Shown piece by piece: positions 1 to 9,602 of a stretch of DNA of 64,000 nucleotides. Positions within the stretch are counted from its first letter, which is position 1. Every line of letters begins with the position of its first letter. The DNA is from CAVSUZ01 sp963791885. GTDB lineage: Bacteria; Pseudomonadota; Alphaproteobacteria; Acetobacterales; Acetobacteraceae. The stretch is from assembly GCA_963791885.1 (NCBI GenBank), contig CAWBUL010000006.1, positions 1,922,001 to 1,986,000 on the forward strand, read 5' to 3'. The notes under the pieces were generated by a model. That model saw only the letters and a program-made list of their open reading frames with translations, searched no databases and had not been told where the DNA came from. Made by a program: the position numbers and the translations under genes.

Positions 1-1
1 C

Positions 2-436
2 TTCGGTGAACGCGCGTTCTATGCGTCGCACCACACAGATCTGTTCACCATGCTGAGTGCCATGTTCCCCTCACGGGCCGCCATCTTGGTGACAGGCTTG
101 CGCGCCGCACCGGCCGATGCCTTCGGGCCGGAGCATGTTGTGGCCCTGCCGCTCACCGCCGCCGGCCTTGCTCATCTTGATGCTTTCCTCTGGTCCTACC
201 TACGCAAGGACTCCAGCGGCCAGCCACAACTCCTCGCACCCGGTCCCTATCCGGGCAGTCTTTTCTATGCCGCCGCTGGCACCTACGACGCCACGTTCAC
301 CTGCAACACCTGGACGGCCGAGGGCCTGCACTTTGCAGGTCTGCCCATCAGCGCCTCAGACGTCGTGTTTTCGCGCCAGGTCATGGACCGAGCTCGCGCA
401 CTCGCACTTACTGGCAGGGCGGCGGCCGCCCGTTAG
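2..436 (+). CDS. DUF2459 family protein, 5' end outside window
   Basis: The reading frame is open from the first bases of the window, so only the C-terminal part is present. The segment FTCNTWTAEGLHFAGLPIS followed by a VVFSRQVM stretch is the typical C-terminal signature of the DUF2459 family (the conserved hypothetical protein first noted near urease genes). Its biochemical role is not established. The gene ends in an Ala/Arg tail and overlaps, tail to tail, the short lipoprotein gene on the other strand by about 29 bases. Family assignment rests on pattern recognition of the Cys-Asn-Thr-Trp block. Confidence 0.72.
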   Translation, partial: FGERAFYASHHTDLFTMLSAMFPSRAAILVTGLRAAPADAFGPEHVVALPLTAAGLAHLDAFLWSYLRKDSSGQPQLLAPGPYPGSLFYAAAGTYDATFTCNTWTAEGLHFAGLPISASDVVFSRQVMDRARALALTGRAAAAR

Positions 437-560
437 TACAGACGAGGGTCGTGCCTGGTGGCAGGACGATGGTATTCGCCTTGGGGGGCGGCGGATTGCT
501 GCTGCTGAAGCTGAGACAGCCCCCCAGCAGGAGCAGGAACAATAGGGCCAGTAAGCGCAT
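408..560 (-). CDS. short lipoprotein (50 aa)
   Basis: A 50-codon gene. The N-terminus is a short basic start and a run of Leu ending in a lipobox (LLLGG then Cys15), so the product should be exported and lipidated. The mature part is Ser/Pro-rich and ends in a small domain with two Cys (VCTNG and PPPC). A purine-rich GGGGACAGG lies just upstream of the ATG. Very small lipoproteins with a C-terminal VC-x-(D/N)G...PPC pattern are common in alphaproteobacteria and have no known function. It overlaps the end of the DUF2459 gene on the opposite strand. Confidence 0.68.
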   Translation of the reverse strand: MRLLALLFLLLLGGCLSFSSSNPPPPKANTIVLPPGTTLVCTNGRPPPCQ

Positions 561-661
561 ACCTGTCCCCTATCGCATCCCTCGTTCCGCGCCAAGACTG
601 TTCAATCGGCACTGCGCTCCCGCATCAGGCGCCCGGCATTCAGCGGCTCCCCGTCAGAGCG

Positions 662-1252
662 CTAACTTCTCACCGAGGGAATGCCCACTGCGAGCTGTTC
701 CGGCAGACCGGAAGCGTAGGCCGAACCAGGTGCTGACACAGTCTCCGATTGCGAGTGAATAGAGCCGGGCACGACCGCCCGGGGTGCCATCATGCCCTGC
801 CACAGGAGCAGGATGCTTTGTGCTGTTGCTTCCGCGATCAGGCAATGGCCGCCTTGGTCCAGGGCGTAGATCGTTGCGCCGCTATCGCCGCGCACGCGTC
901 GCATGGCCTCATTGATCACATCCAGGCATTGCACAACTTGCGCGGGCATGTGGAGCAGACTGTGCGACAGGATGTCTGCGATGCGCAGCACTCGCACCCC
1001 TTGTCCCATTCTGCTGCCCGATTCGCGGCCGAGCTCGAAAAAGACCGCGACGACCGGAAGCATGCTCCGGATCTCCGCCAGGATCGCCTTCACCTCTTCA
1101 TGTCCACACGCCACCAAATGCGGGGGCACTTGGGGTGGCTGAGGAGCCGAAGCTGTCAGTCCAAGTGCATGGGCAATTTCGTGTTCAATCCACTCTCGGA
1201 CCTGTGGCGGTCCGGAGCGGATTTGTTCGGGCGACAACGTAATGCCAACCAT
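662..1252 (-). CDS. hypothetical protein under a FixK/FNR-type site
   Basis: A 196-residue protein starting MVGITLSPEQIRSGPPQVRE. I chose this ATG because GGGAG lies nine bases upstream; an upstream in-frame Met would run into the regulatory site. The first 30 residues look like a short charged helix, the middle (VVAVFFELGRE, LRIADILSHSLLHM) looks helical, and there is no signal peptide or membrane span. I do not recognise the family. A perfect TTGAT-N4-ATCAA palindrome is centred about 63 bases upstream of the start, so it is probably expressed when oxygen is low, like the neighbouring respiratory genes. Confidence 0.62.
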   Translation of the reverse strand: MVGITLSPEQIRSGPPQVREWIEHEIAHALGLTASAPQPPQVPPHLVACGHEEVKAILAEIRSMLPVVAVFFELGRESGSRMGQGVRVLRIADILSHSLLHMPAQVVQCLDVINEAMRRVRGDSGATIYALDQGGHCLIAEATAQSILLLWQGMMAPRAVVPGSIHSQSETVSAPGSAYASGLPEQLAVGIPSVRS

Positions 1253-1308
1253 GAGAATCGACTCCCATCCAAGCCAACAATCGAGAGCATTACGGGCGGC
1301 TTGGATCA

Positions 1309-1322
1309 TTGATCCTGATCAA
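1309..1322. promoter_or_regulatory. FixK/FNR-type box (site 1)
   Basis: Perfect palindrome TTGATCCTGATCAA, the consensus of FNR/FixK-family regulators. It lies upstream of the minus-strand hypothetical gene starting at 1252 and touches the stop codon of the response-regulator gene, so it probably drives the hypothetical gene. Confidence 0.85.
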
Positions 1323-1705
1323 GCAGGCTTGGGGCATGCGCCATCGAGGTTCGTGCAGACAAACTTCAAAATATCCTCCTCATAAGGAGGCTTCTCCAAA
1401 ACGCCTGCTAGGCCCAGGCGGTCGGCTTCGGCCGAGATAGCAGGGGACGGCATTCCCGTAACAAGTAGGATTGGCAGACCCCAACCATCAGCCCGGAGCT
1501 TGGCTGCAAGCTGAAGCCCGCTCATGCCCGGCATATGATGATCGAGAATCATGCACGACGGGCGCGCTTTTTCATCCTCAAGAAAGGTCTTACCGTCATC
1601 ATAGGTGGCAATAGAATGGCCCGCCACCTCCAATAGAAACTTCAGCGAATCGAGCACAGCAGGATCGTCGTCGACGACCGCCACTGTACCATCCCCTTCC
1701 CACAT
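1319..1705 (-). CDS. single-domain response regulator (FixJ-like receiver)
   Basis: A 128-residue protein that is one receiver domain and nothing else. It shows the acidic pair (VVDDDP), the phospho-acceptor Asp in MILDHHMPGMSG, the switch Thr in LVTG and the conserved Lys in LEKP. The sequence style is that of FixJ/NarL-type receivers, but there is no DNA-binding output domain. GGAG lies six bases upstream of the ATG. It is downstream of the FixL-like kinase gene in the same direction and has its own FixK/FNR box in front. It may compete for, relay or drain phosphate from the kinase; partner pairing is inferred from adjacency. Confidence 0.9.
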   Translation of the reverse strand: MWEGDGTVAVVDDDPAVLDSLKFLLEVAGHSIATYDDGKTFLEDEKARPSCMILDHHMPGMSGLQLAAKLRADGWGLPILLVTGMPSPAISAEADRLGLAGVLEKPPYEEDILKFVCTNLDGACPKPA

Positions 1706-1762
1706 ACAAGCTCCATTCCGCCCGACAAGCGACTAAGCTAATGCCACATCTCGGCCCTTGCA

Positions 1763-1776
1763 TTGATCCGTATCAA
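1763..1776. promoter_or_regulatory. FixK/FNR-type box (site 2)
   Basis: Palindrome TTGATCCGTATCAA, with both TTGAT/ATCAA half-sites perfect. It lies about 58 bases upstream of the start of the receiver-only regulator and overlaps the end of the FixL-like kinase gene. The regulator can therefore be transcribed separately from the kinase under low oxygen. Confidence 0.82.
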
Positions 1777-3305
1777 AATGGCCGGCCACTGCCAGGCGCC
1801 GCTTCGGCCGTCACTCTCGGCAAAGTCATGGTGAAGGTGGTGCCACCCTTGGGATTGTCTCGGGCTGTGAGTTCCCCACCATGCGCCTCGATGATGGTTC
1901 GGCAGATTGATAGTCCCACGCCCATCCCGTTTTGCTTCGTCGTCACGAACGGCTCAAAGAGCCGGGATCTTACAAGTTCCGGCAATCCCGCCCCGGAATC
2001 GGCAATATTCAGTGAGATCCGATCTCCCTCAACCCCGGTGCTTATCAGCAATTCGCGTTTTGAGCTGTCCTCCATTGCCTCAATCGCGTTTCGAATAATG
2101 TTAAAGAGCACTTGCTGGATCTGAACACGATCGATGAAAGCCATTTCTGCTTCGGGACTGAAGCCTGTTTCGAGCCGGATTCGTCCCCCTGTTCCCGCCA
2201 TCGAGAGTGCGATGGCTTCTTCAATCACCTTCGGTAGGCTCTCCACGTGGCGCTCTGTCTTACCGCCCTTTATGAAGCTTCGGAGCTTCTGGACGATGTC
2301 CCGCGCGCGGTGAGATTGAGCCGTGATGCGTTCCAGGGCCGACCGGACTCCCTGAACATTTCCGCTCTCCAGCAAGCGATGGGCCCCTGCCGCGTAATTG
2401 GAAACCGCTGCGAGAGGCTGCGTCACCTCGTGGGCAAGGGCCGAGACCATCTGCCCCACCTCAGTCACCCGCGAGATGTGAATGAGCTCGGCCTGCAACT
2501 CTTGCAGTCGTCGCTCGCGTTCCTGTCGCTCTGTCAAGTCGCGGACGAAGCCCGTAAACATCCGAGCGTGAGAGCCCGAACACTCGCCCACCGAAAGCTC
2601 CATCGGGAAAGTCGTTCCGTCCTTTCGCTGTCCTGCCACAACCCGACCCAGACCGATGATGCGACGCTCTCCTGTAGCCAGGTACCGCGCAATGTAGCCG
2701 TCATGCGCTTCCCGATAAGGGCTGGGCATGAGCTGGTTGACGTTGCGACCGAGCAGCTCCAATTCCGTGTAACCGAACAGCTTCTCGGCAGCCCCGCTGA
2801 AGGATCGGATTAAACCCTTCTCATCGATAACAACCAGGGCATCAGGTACGGTATCCAGGACGGACTGCAGCAACGCCGTGCGCTCCCGCAACTCGACCTC
2901 GATACGTCTCACAGTCGTCACATCGCGCGTAATCTTGGAAGCGCCGATCAATCTACCCTGCTCATCCCGAATGGGTGAGACGGTGAGGGAGACCGGAAAA
3001 GTCGTTCCGTTCCGCCGCAGCCGGATCGTATCGTAATGGAGGATGTGCTCTCCTCGCTGGAGCCGTCCGATAATCGAGAGTTCCTCCACGCGGCATTCAG
3101 GAGGAATGATCAGAGCGATCGGCTGGCCCAGAATCTCATCTGCCGAATAGCCGAAAAGGGTCTCAGCAGCGGGATTCCAGGCAATGATCTTCTCCTGAAG
3201 ATCCTCCCCGACGATAGCGTCCGTGGACCCTTCGGCGATGGCCGCCAACAATGCCCGGGCTTCCTCAGCCCTGATGGAGCCTGCCCTATCGGAAGCGGAG
3301 GCCAT
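1773..3305 (-). CDS. fixL: FixL-like oxygen-sensing haem-PAS histidine kinase
   Basis: A soluble sensor kinase of about 510 residues. PAS1 (about 20-130) is followed by PAS2 (about 150-260), a dimerisation/phospho-acceptor helix (HISRVTEVGQM, then ALAHE with His292) and an HATPase_c domain (NIIRNAIEAM; DSGAGLP; GMGVGLSICRTIIEAHGG). PAS2 carries the FixL hallmarks: REAHDGYIARY, whose His (about 201) matches the haem ligand, and IIGLGRVVAG, whose Arg (about 221) matches the residue that stabilises bound O2. Established FixL proteins autophosphorylate when haem loses O2. I prefer the ATG at 3305; an upstream TTG at 3350 would add 15 residues. It follows the exporter/P-type ATPase genes by about 90 bases and precedes the receiver gene. 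Confidence 0.88.
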   Translation of the reverse strand: MASASDRAGSIRAEEARALLAAIAEGSTDAIVGEDLQEKIIAWNPAAETLFGYSADEILGQPIALIIPPECRVEELSIIGRLQRGEHILHYDTIRLRRNGTTFPVSLTVSPIRDEQGRLIGASKITRDVTTVRRIEVELRERTALLQSVLDTVPDALVVIDEKGLIRSFSGAAEKLFGYTELELLGRNVNQLMPSPYREAHDGYIARYLATGERRIIGLGRVVAGQRKDGTTFPMELSVGECSGSHARMFTGFVRDLTERQERERRLQELQAELIHISRVTEVGQMVSALAHEVTQPLAAVSNYAAGAHRLLESGNVQGVRSALERITAQSHRARDIVQKLRSFIKGGKTERHVESLPKVIEEAIALSMAGTGGRIRLETGFSPEAEMAFIDRVQIQQVLFNIIRNAIEAMEDSSKRELLISTGVEGDRISLNIADSGAGLPELVRSRLFEPFVTTKQNGMGVGLSICRTIIEAHGGELTARDNPKGGTTFTMTLPRVTAEAAPGSGRPF

Positions 3306-3391
3306 ATTAATCCACTGATCTGAGTGTTGGGCGGCAATTACAAATGCCAAGCATCACTATACCATCATAAGTCCGACTAATCAATCGGAAC

Positions 3392-4517
3392 TCAGTGCAG
3401 AACCAGAACCGAACTGGGGCGCGAATGCCAAAATCGCCCCCGCTCGCGCAGCACGAAAACGAGGGCTTGGCCAATAAACACCAGCATGATCAATGTCAGT
3501 GTCTGCAACTGAGCTGTCGAGAACCTCAACAACGATGCTCCTACGCTTAGCACGGAAATGCAGAAGCCGAGTTTTATGCAGGCAAACGGTATAGCTGCCA
3601 GGGTGAGATTGCGGAGGCGCCACGTATTTGGCCTTCGCGAAGGTGTCGCGCGATCCGCCGTCCGCGCCATGCTAACGAAGTCTCCGGCCACCATGGATAT
3701 GGCCTGCAGCATAGGCGTCAATACGGCGTGCCCTGTCAGCAACAGACCGCCTCCAAGAACGAGTAGCGTAACGCACTTGTTCATCAGAATCCCGAGTGTG
3801 TATGTCAGGATGCGGTGAAACACGGCCCGACCTTCATCGATGACACTGACAATTCCACCTAAGCCGGGCTGAGTGAGCACCACGCCTGCAGCGGCCTTCG
3901 CAACGTCGGTGGCGGTGGATACGGCGATGCCGATTTGGGCCTGCCGCAGCGCCGGCGCATCATTGGCGCCATCCCCGCACATTCCGACAGCATGGCCGGC
4001 ATGCTGAAACGCCTGGACCAATCGAAACTTATCTTCCGGGAAGACCCCTGCATAAACGGCGTAATCAGCTGGTGTGACCCGCGATGGAATCTGACCCGGC
4101 GGACAGACGGCCCCATTGAGGCCGATGGCGCGTGCGACGGTTTCGGCGGTAGGCGCAGCATCGCCGGTTACCATGACGGTCTCCACGCCGATATGTCTCA
4201 ACTCGTTCAGCGTCACGGCAAACCCGCGCTTTCAGCGTCAATTGTCGTTTCAAAAGTGCAAGCACAGCGTCAGCCCTGCTTTCTTGAACCACGCCCAACA
4301 GCACGTTGAACACCAGAAGGGCCGTGATCAATGCAGCCTCGATGCGCTCTCCAAAGGAGAGCTGCACGACGACGGTCGCCTCCAGCATCCAAGGGACTGG
4401 GGCCCAGAAATGCTTCGCAACTCGTCTAAAAAGGGATTCCTTCTCTTCCGTGACCTCGTTGCGGCCGCACGCGGCCAACCGCCTGGCCGCCTCAGCCGAG
4501 GTTAGCCCGGGGCTCAT
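3392..4517 (-). pseudogene. P-type ATPase (proton-efflux type) with large internal deletion
   Basis: The N-terminal part (LTSAEAARRLAACGRNEV, then two membrane spans) and the C-terminal part (MVTGD; hinge MCGDGANDAPAL; terminal membrane spans) of a plasma-membrane H+-ATPase-type pump are present but in different frames. The actuator domain, the DKTGTLT phosphorylation loop and most of the nucleotide-binding domain are missing, roughly 370 residues by comparison with the family. The join lies near 4215-4240. The start codon overlaps the stop of the upstream permease gene as ATGA, so it was the last transport gene of the operon. It cannot pump without the phosphorylated Asp. Confidence 0.85.
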
Positions 4518-5635
4518 TGCACTGCGGCGACCCGTCGAAATCGCATGAGCGCCAGCCACAGGAAGATCCCACCCATCAAAGCTACGAACATGAAGTCGCC
4601 CCAAACCGCATCGAGCCCGGCACCACGGTAAAGGATCGCCTGCGCGAAGGAGACAAAATGCACGGTTGGTGAGATTTGCATGATTGTGGCGAGCCAATGC
4701 GGCATGCTTTCGAGCGGTGTATTGCTGCCCGACAGCATCGCAAGCGGGAGATAGACCAGAAGAAAGAGCAGACCGAGCTGCGGCATCGAGCGAGCGATAG
4801 TCCCCAAGAATATTCCTATCGCCGTTGCGAAAAACAAGTACGCAGCTGTTCCAGTGAGGAATAAAGGGATAGACCCGGCTATCGGAACTCGCAGCATGCC
4901 CTGCAGAACAAGGAATAGCGATAAGCCGACCGCGACTATGATAACCAGCCCATTGGCCCAGATCTTGGACATGGCAATTTCAAAGGGCGTCAACGGCATC
5001 GCCAGGAGGTGGTCCATTGTTCCATGCTCTCTCTCGCGGATCACGGCCGCGCCGGCGAGCACGATGGCCAGCATCGTTATGTTGTTGATGATCCCCATGA
5101 CGCTGGTGAACCATGAGGTCTCGACGTTCGGATTGAACGCAATCCGCACGACCAGATTGACAGGGGAGGCCGGACCTTCTTCAGTGCGGGAAACGAAGTT
5201 CTGCACCTCCGTCTGGATAATCTGCTGGGCATAATCGGTCCCGAGACCAGCCTGGACCATCGCGGTCGCGTCCACATTGAGCTGCAGATCGGGTTGCCGT
5301 CCTCTCAAGACGTCTCGTTCAAAGTGCGGGGGGATGTCAATCACGAACGTGTATCGCCCCGCATTCATGACCGGCAGGATATCCTTCTCGGCGATGGGCT
5401 GCGGCGTCTGGAAGTAGGGTGGCAGAAAGGCGTTCGCAATAAGGCGCGACAGCTCGGAATGATCCTCATCCACGATCGCGACAGAGGCATTGTGCACCTC
5501 CTGCGAGCTGCTCTGCGATTGCGCTATGATGGCAAGCGAGAAGCTATAGATGACAAGACCAAGCAACACATAATCCGACAGAAAGCTCCGCAGTTCCTTG
5601 ATGCCAAGCCAGAATATATTACCCGCTTTGCGCAC
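4514..5635 (-). CDS. ABC-2 type permease (YhhJ-like)
   Basis: A 373-residue integral membrane protein. One N-terminal span (about 20-40) is followed by a large extracytoplasmic region (about 45-175) and five spans to the C-terminus, with the ABC-2 signature block REREHGTMDHLLAMPLTP between them. This is the layout of YhhJ/YbhR-type permeases that work with an HlyD-like adaptor and an RbbA/YbhF-like ATPase to export a substrate. It starts nine bases after the end of the RbbA-like gene and overlaps the P-type ATPase remnant by four bases, so one transcript is likely. The exported substrate is unknown. Confidence 0.9.
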   Translation of the reverse strand: MRKAGNIFWLGIKELRSFLSDYVLLGLVIYSFSLAIIAQSQSSSQEVHNASVAIVDEDHSELSRLIANAFLPPYFQTPQPIAEKDILPVMNAGRYTFVIDIPPHFERDVLRGRQPDLQLNVDATAMVQAGLGTDYAQQIIQTEVQNFVSRTEEGPASPVNLVVRIAFNPNVETSWFTSVMGIINNITMLAIVLAGAAVIREREHGTMDHLLAMPLTPFEIAMSKIWANGLVIIVAVGLSLFLVLQGMLRVPIAGSIPLFLTGTAAYLFFATAIGIFLGTIARSMPQLGLLFLLVYLPLAMLSGSNTPLESMPHWLATIMQISPTVHFVSFAQAILYRGAGLDAVWGDFMFVALMGGIFLWLALMRFRRVAAVQ

Positions 5636-5644
5636 CTGGCTAAC

Positions 5645-8379
5645 TTAGTTCTGCTGTTTGGGAAGTAACAAGAAGCTTAGCAGGAGAAGAGCAGGAACGA
5701 ATGCGGTAAGTAGCAGCAAGTCAGGCGCGAGTTCGGAAAACCCCAGACCCTTTGTGAAAGTCCCGACGCTGATCGGTAGAAAATAGCTCATGGGGAAAAG
5801 GCGACCCATGATCTTCCCTATTCCTGTGAGTGAGGAGACGGGCACCATCATTCCGGCGAACATCGTCGCCGGCAGGACGGTCAGGATCGCAGTACCCGAA
5901 CAAGGCCGCTATCTGGGTCCGCACGAAGGATGAGATGACCATCCCATAGGCGGTCGTGGCACTGACATAAATGATTGTGCCAACCAGGAGCGTTGGAAAG
6001 CTACCCTTGAGTGGTACATGAAAGACAAACAGTGCCATCAGAAACATGAGAGCGAAATTCACCATAGCCAGCGCCACATAGGGTATCTGCTTGCCGATCA
6101 GAAACTCAAGGCGGCCCAAAGGGGTAACGTAAAGGTTGGTGATGGAGCCGAGTTCTTTTTCACGGACGACAGCCAGCGCTGTAAGAATGGCAGGAAACAG
6201 TGCGAGTTCCAGCGACATGATCGAAGGGACCATGGCATAGACGCTTTCAAAATTCTGATTGTACTTCAGCCTGACCTGAACGTTGAAGAGCGGGGGAGGA
6301 ACCGACCACCATCTCGCCTGCAAAGGGTCCGAAAGATACAGTTGATGCATCGATTGCAAGTAACCGCGGATAGTCTGGGCAACGAACGGTCGCGCGCCGT
6401 CGACCCAGGCCGCGACGAAAGCAGGGCGGCCACGGGCAATATTCCGGCCGAAACCAGGCGGGATCTCGATTGCGCAGTCGATCTGCCCTTGCGCAAGCCG
6501 CCGCTCCAGGCTCGCATAGTCCGTAATCGGCGCCTTTTCCACGAAGTACGCCGATCCCCTTAATTCTTCCAGATACGCCCTGCTCTCGTGGGTCTGATCA
6601 TGGTCAAGCACCGCGAAGGTCAGGGAGTTGACATCCGTCGAAATGCCAAAGCCAAAGACCAACATCAGGAATGTCGTGCCAAACACGGCAAAGCCCAGCC
6701 GGATCGGATCGCGGAGCAACTCTCGGCCTTCGCGCACCACGCATGCGGCGAGACGACGGAAACTGAACCATCTTCCCGCATCGGATCGAGGGGAGTCGAA
6801 GCCCGGTGGCGCAGCGAGGGCGGCTGTCGGAAGCAGTTGCGCTTTGTTCACCTCCTCGAGATAGGATATGAACGCTTCCTCCAGTGTCCGCGTGTGCCGT
6901 GAGGTGACCAGCCCCGCCGGCGTGTCGGTTGCGAGGACCCGGCCCGCATCCATCAACGAGATCCGGTCGCACCGCTCGGCCTCGTTCATAAAATGGGTGG
7001 AGACGAAGATGGTCACACCATCCTCGCGCGACAGCTGTATCAGCAGCTCCCAGAACCGATCCCGCGCAAGCGGGTCCACGCCCGATGTTGGCTCGTCCAG
7101 AATCAGAATTTCCGGCTGATGGACAACCGCGACCGCAAGTGACAGGCGCTGGCGAATACCAAGCGGAAGGTTCTGTGCACGCTTGTCAATATGATCAGCG
7201 AGACCGAATCGTTCGACAAGGTCTTTGATTCTTGCCCTGGCAATGGCGGCCGGAAGGTGGAAGAGCTTTGCATGCAGATCAAGGTTCTGCCGGACCGTCA
7301 GCTCCGTATAGAGTGAAAACGACTGCGACATGTAGCCAATTCGCCGCCGTGCTGCTAAGTCACCGGCATCCACCGGCTTTCCGAATAGCAGCGCTTCACC
7401 CTCAGTGGCCGGCAGCAAGCCAGCCAGCATCTTCATCGTCGTCGTCTTGCCACAGCCATTCGATCCAACGAACCCGAATATCTCGCCACGCTCGATGCTA
7501 AAATCGACATGGTCCACCGCTGTGAAATCCCCAAACCGGCGCGTCAGGCCGCGGGCGATAATCACCGGCTCCGTCTCCGCCAATCTTCGCGGCGGTATCA
7601 CCAGGGGTTTATGGTTGCGACGCTCTGATTCCGGCAGCAAGGCAATGAATGCGTCCTCAATTCGCGCAGTACCCGCATTTTTCTTCAGCATGGAGGGTGA
7701 CCCGGCCGCGATAACCCGACCCGCGTTCATGGCAATGAGCCAGTCGAATTGCTCCGCTTCCTCCATATAGGCTGTCGCAACAAGTACCACTGAGCCCGCG
7801 TCGGCTGGTGCGCATCTGTGCGATAAGCTGCCAAAATTGCCGTCGTGAGAGCGGATCCACACCCGTTGTCGGCTCATCCAAGATCAGCAGATCGGGATCG
7901 TGTATCAGGGAACAGCACAAGCCAAGTTTCTGTCTCATGCCGCCTGACAATTTTCCGGAAGCCCGGTTCGCGAAGGGCGCCAGCCCAATCCCTTGCAGCA
8001 GGGTTTGAATGCGGCGCGTCCGCTCCAGCTTATTCTGCCCAAACAGCTTGCTGAAATATTCCATATTTTCGCGGACTGTCAGGTCGGGATAGAGATTCCG
8101 CCCCAATCCTTGGGGCATATAGGCAATTCGCGGGCAGATCGCAGCGCGACGTCGGGCGTCGGCCATATTCTCCCCGAGAACTGGTCCTGTGCCGGACTCG
8201 ATTTGCCGCGCACCGGCGATGGTTCCAAGTAGGGATGATTTGCCAACGCCATCCGGGCCAATGAAGCCCACCAGCTGATGGGCCGGAATATTTATCGTAA
8301 TACTGTCAAGGGCGATCGTCGGCCCATATCGCAAATAAAGACTGCTAACTTTGCCGACTTCGTCAGGCATCCTGCTCAC
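5645..8379 (-). pseudogene. RbbA-type fused ABC ATPase-ATPase-permease, two frame breaks
   Basis: The gene encodes ABC domain 1 (Walker A GPDGVGKSS, signature LSGGM, Walker B LLILDEPTTG), ABC domain 2 (GSNGCGKTTT, degenerate signature LPLGIRQ, ILILDEPTSG) and an ABC-2 permease, the layout of E. coli RbbA. The frame changes near 7795-7805, just after FWQLIAQM of domain 1, and again near 5890, after SSFVRTQIAALFG; the missing tail (FAGMMVPVSSLTGIGK) continues in another frame. Everything else is well conserved, so these are either recent mutations or sequence errors. The start overlaps the HlyD-like gene's stop as ATGA. It would power the exporter together with the neighbouring adaptor and YhhJ-like permease. 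Confidence 0.85.
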
Positions 8380-9485
8380 TGTGGGTTCACGCCAGATGCT
8401 GGAGGAGCAGCACTCGCGGCCAGATTTACCGGCCAGCGAGCTGAGGGATTCAATTGCACATACGCCACACCAGGAACGCCACTTTTCACCATCGTCTGGC
8501 GTCCTTGCAGCCGGTCGGGGTCTATACGCACGCGGACCCTGAACATGAGCTTATCCCGCTCGTCCTTCGTCTCGACGGTTTTCGGTGTGAATTGTGCCTG
8601 GCTGGCGACGAACACCACTCGGGCGGGGATCACATGATCAGGGTTAGCGTCCAGCACGATCCGGGCTTCTGCCCCGATTCTGACCCTCCCGGCTTCCAGG
8701 GTCGGCAGATAGATGTCCATGTAGACATAGGATGCGTCAAGCATCGTAAACACTTTGCCGCCGACAGGAAGGACCTCGCCGACATTGGCAACCCGATATT
8801 CAATCGGTCCGCTCTTTGGCGCAAATAGCTGGTCGTCAGCAATCGCGACGGCGAAGAATTCGATTTGGTGTTGTGCAGCATCCCGTGCGTGTTCAGCGGC
8901 ACCGATCGCGGCTTGGTCTGCGTCGAGAGTGGCATTCGCGCTGTCCAGGACTTGTCTTTGCTGATCCAGCTGTTCCAGCGTAGCGAAACCTTCGGAGGCG
9001 AGTTGTGATATCCGCGCAAGTTCCTGCTGGGCGAATTTGACCACGGCCGCTTGTTGAGCGTCGTTGTCTTTCGCTTGATCAAGTGTGCGCTGACCCTGGA
9101 GGACCACCTCCTGGGACTGTTTGAGCTGCGCCTGAAGGTCCCGCGTGTCCATCACGGCGACGACCTGCCCAGCCTTTACCATATCTCCTTCATCAGCGCG
9201 GAGTTCTGCGATGCGCGCCGCGTATTTCGTATCGATATCGATCTCGTCCGCTTCCAGCCTGCCGTTTCCCGAAGCGAATCCGGGTGGCAGTCCGGGTGAA
9301 GGATGAAAAAACCAGTATGACGCTCCCACAGCAACGAGAAGCAGCAAACAGATACCGGCTCGCCGCCGCCAATTCGGCCTGACGATCCGCAGAGTCGAGA
9401 TCGGAGCGACCGCAGGCAGGTTTGAAAACCCTGATTCGGGGGCAGGAACGTCGGCCCCTGGCAGCGGCTTCTCCTTCGTCTCCAT
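8376..9485 (-). CDS. HlyD-family membrane fusion protein (YhiI-like)
   Basis: A 369-residue periplasmic adaptor. A cytoplasmic N-terminus is followed by one membrane span (about 42-60), a lipoyl-like half motif (GRLEADEIDIDTKYAARI), a long coiled-coil hairpin (about 105-205) and a beta-barrel part (DQLFAPKSGPIEYRVANVGE). It links inner-membrane ABC exporters to the outer membrane or periplasm. It is the first gene of a four-gene minus-strand operon (adaptor, RbbA-like, YhhJ-like, P-type ATPase remnant). A FixK/FNR box lies about 55 bases upstream, shared with the divergent cytochrome c gene. Confidence 0.9.
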   Translation of the reverse strand: METKEKPLPGADVPAPESGFSNLPAVAPISTLRIVRPNWRRRAGICLLLLVAVGASYWFFHPSPGLPPGFASGNGRLEADEIDIDTKYAARIAELRADEGDMVKAGQVVAVMDTRDLQAQLKQSQEVVLQGQRTLDQAKDNDAQQAAVVKFAQQELARISQLASEGFATLEQLDQQRQVLDSANATLDADQAAIGAAEHARDAAQHQIEFFAVAIADDQLFAPKSGPIEYRVANVGEVLPVGGKVFTMLDASYVYMDIYLPTLEAGRVRIGAEARIVLDANPDHVIPARVVFVASQAQFTPKTVETKDERDKLMFRVRVRIDPDRLQGRQTMVKSGVPGVAYVQLNPSARWPVNLAASAAPPASGVNPQ

Positions 9486-9539
9486 CTCTTCTCACGTCAT
9501 CTGTAGGGAGATAGATTATGAGCTTGCCCGTCCAGGGCA

Positions 9540-9553
9540 TTGATCTCAATCAA
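9540..9553. promoter_or_regulatory. FixK/FNR-type box (site 3), divergent promoter
   Basis: Palindrome TTGATCTCAATCAA between the divergent HlyD-like gene (start 9485) and the cytochrome c gene (start 9603), about 50-55 bases from each start. It could activate both directions. Confidence 0.85.
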
Positions 9554-9602
9554 TGACTTAGCTGGCGTTGCCCTTCGAATACGGCTGACGAAGGAGTGCC
9601 AC

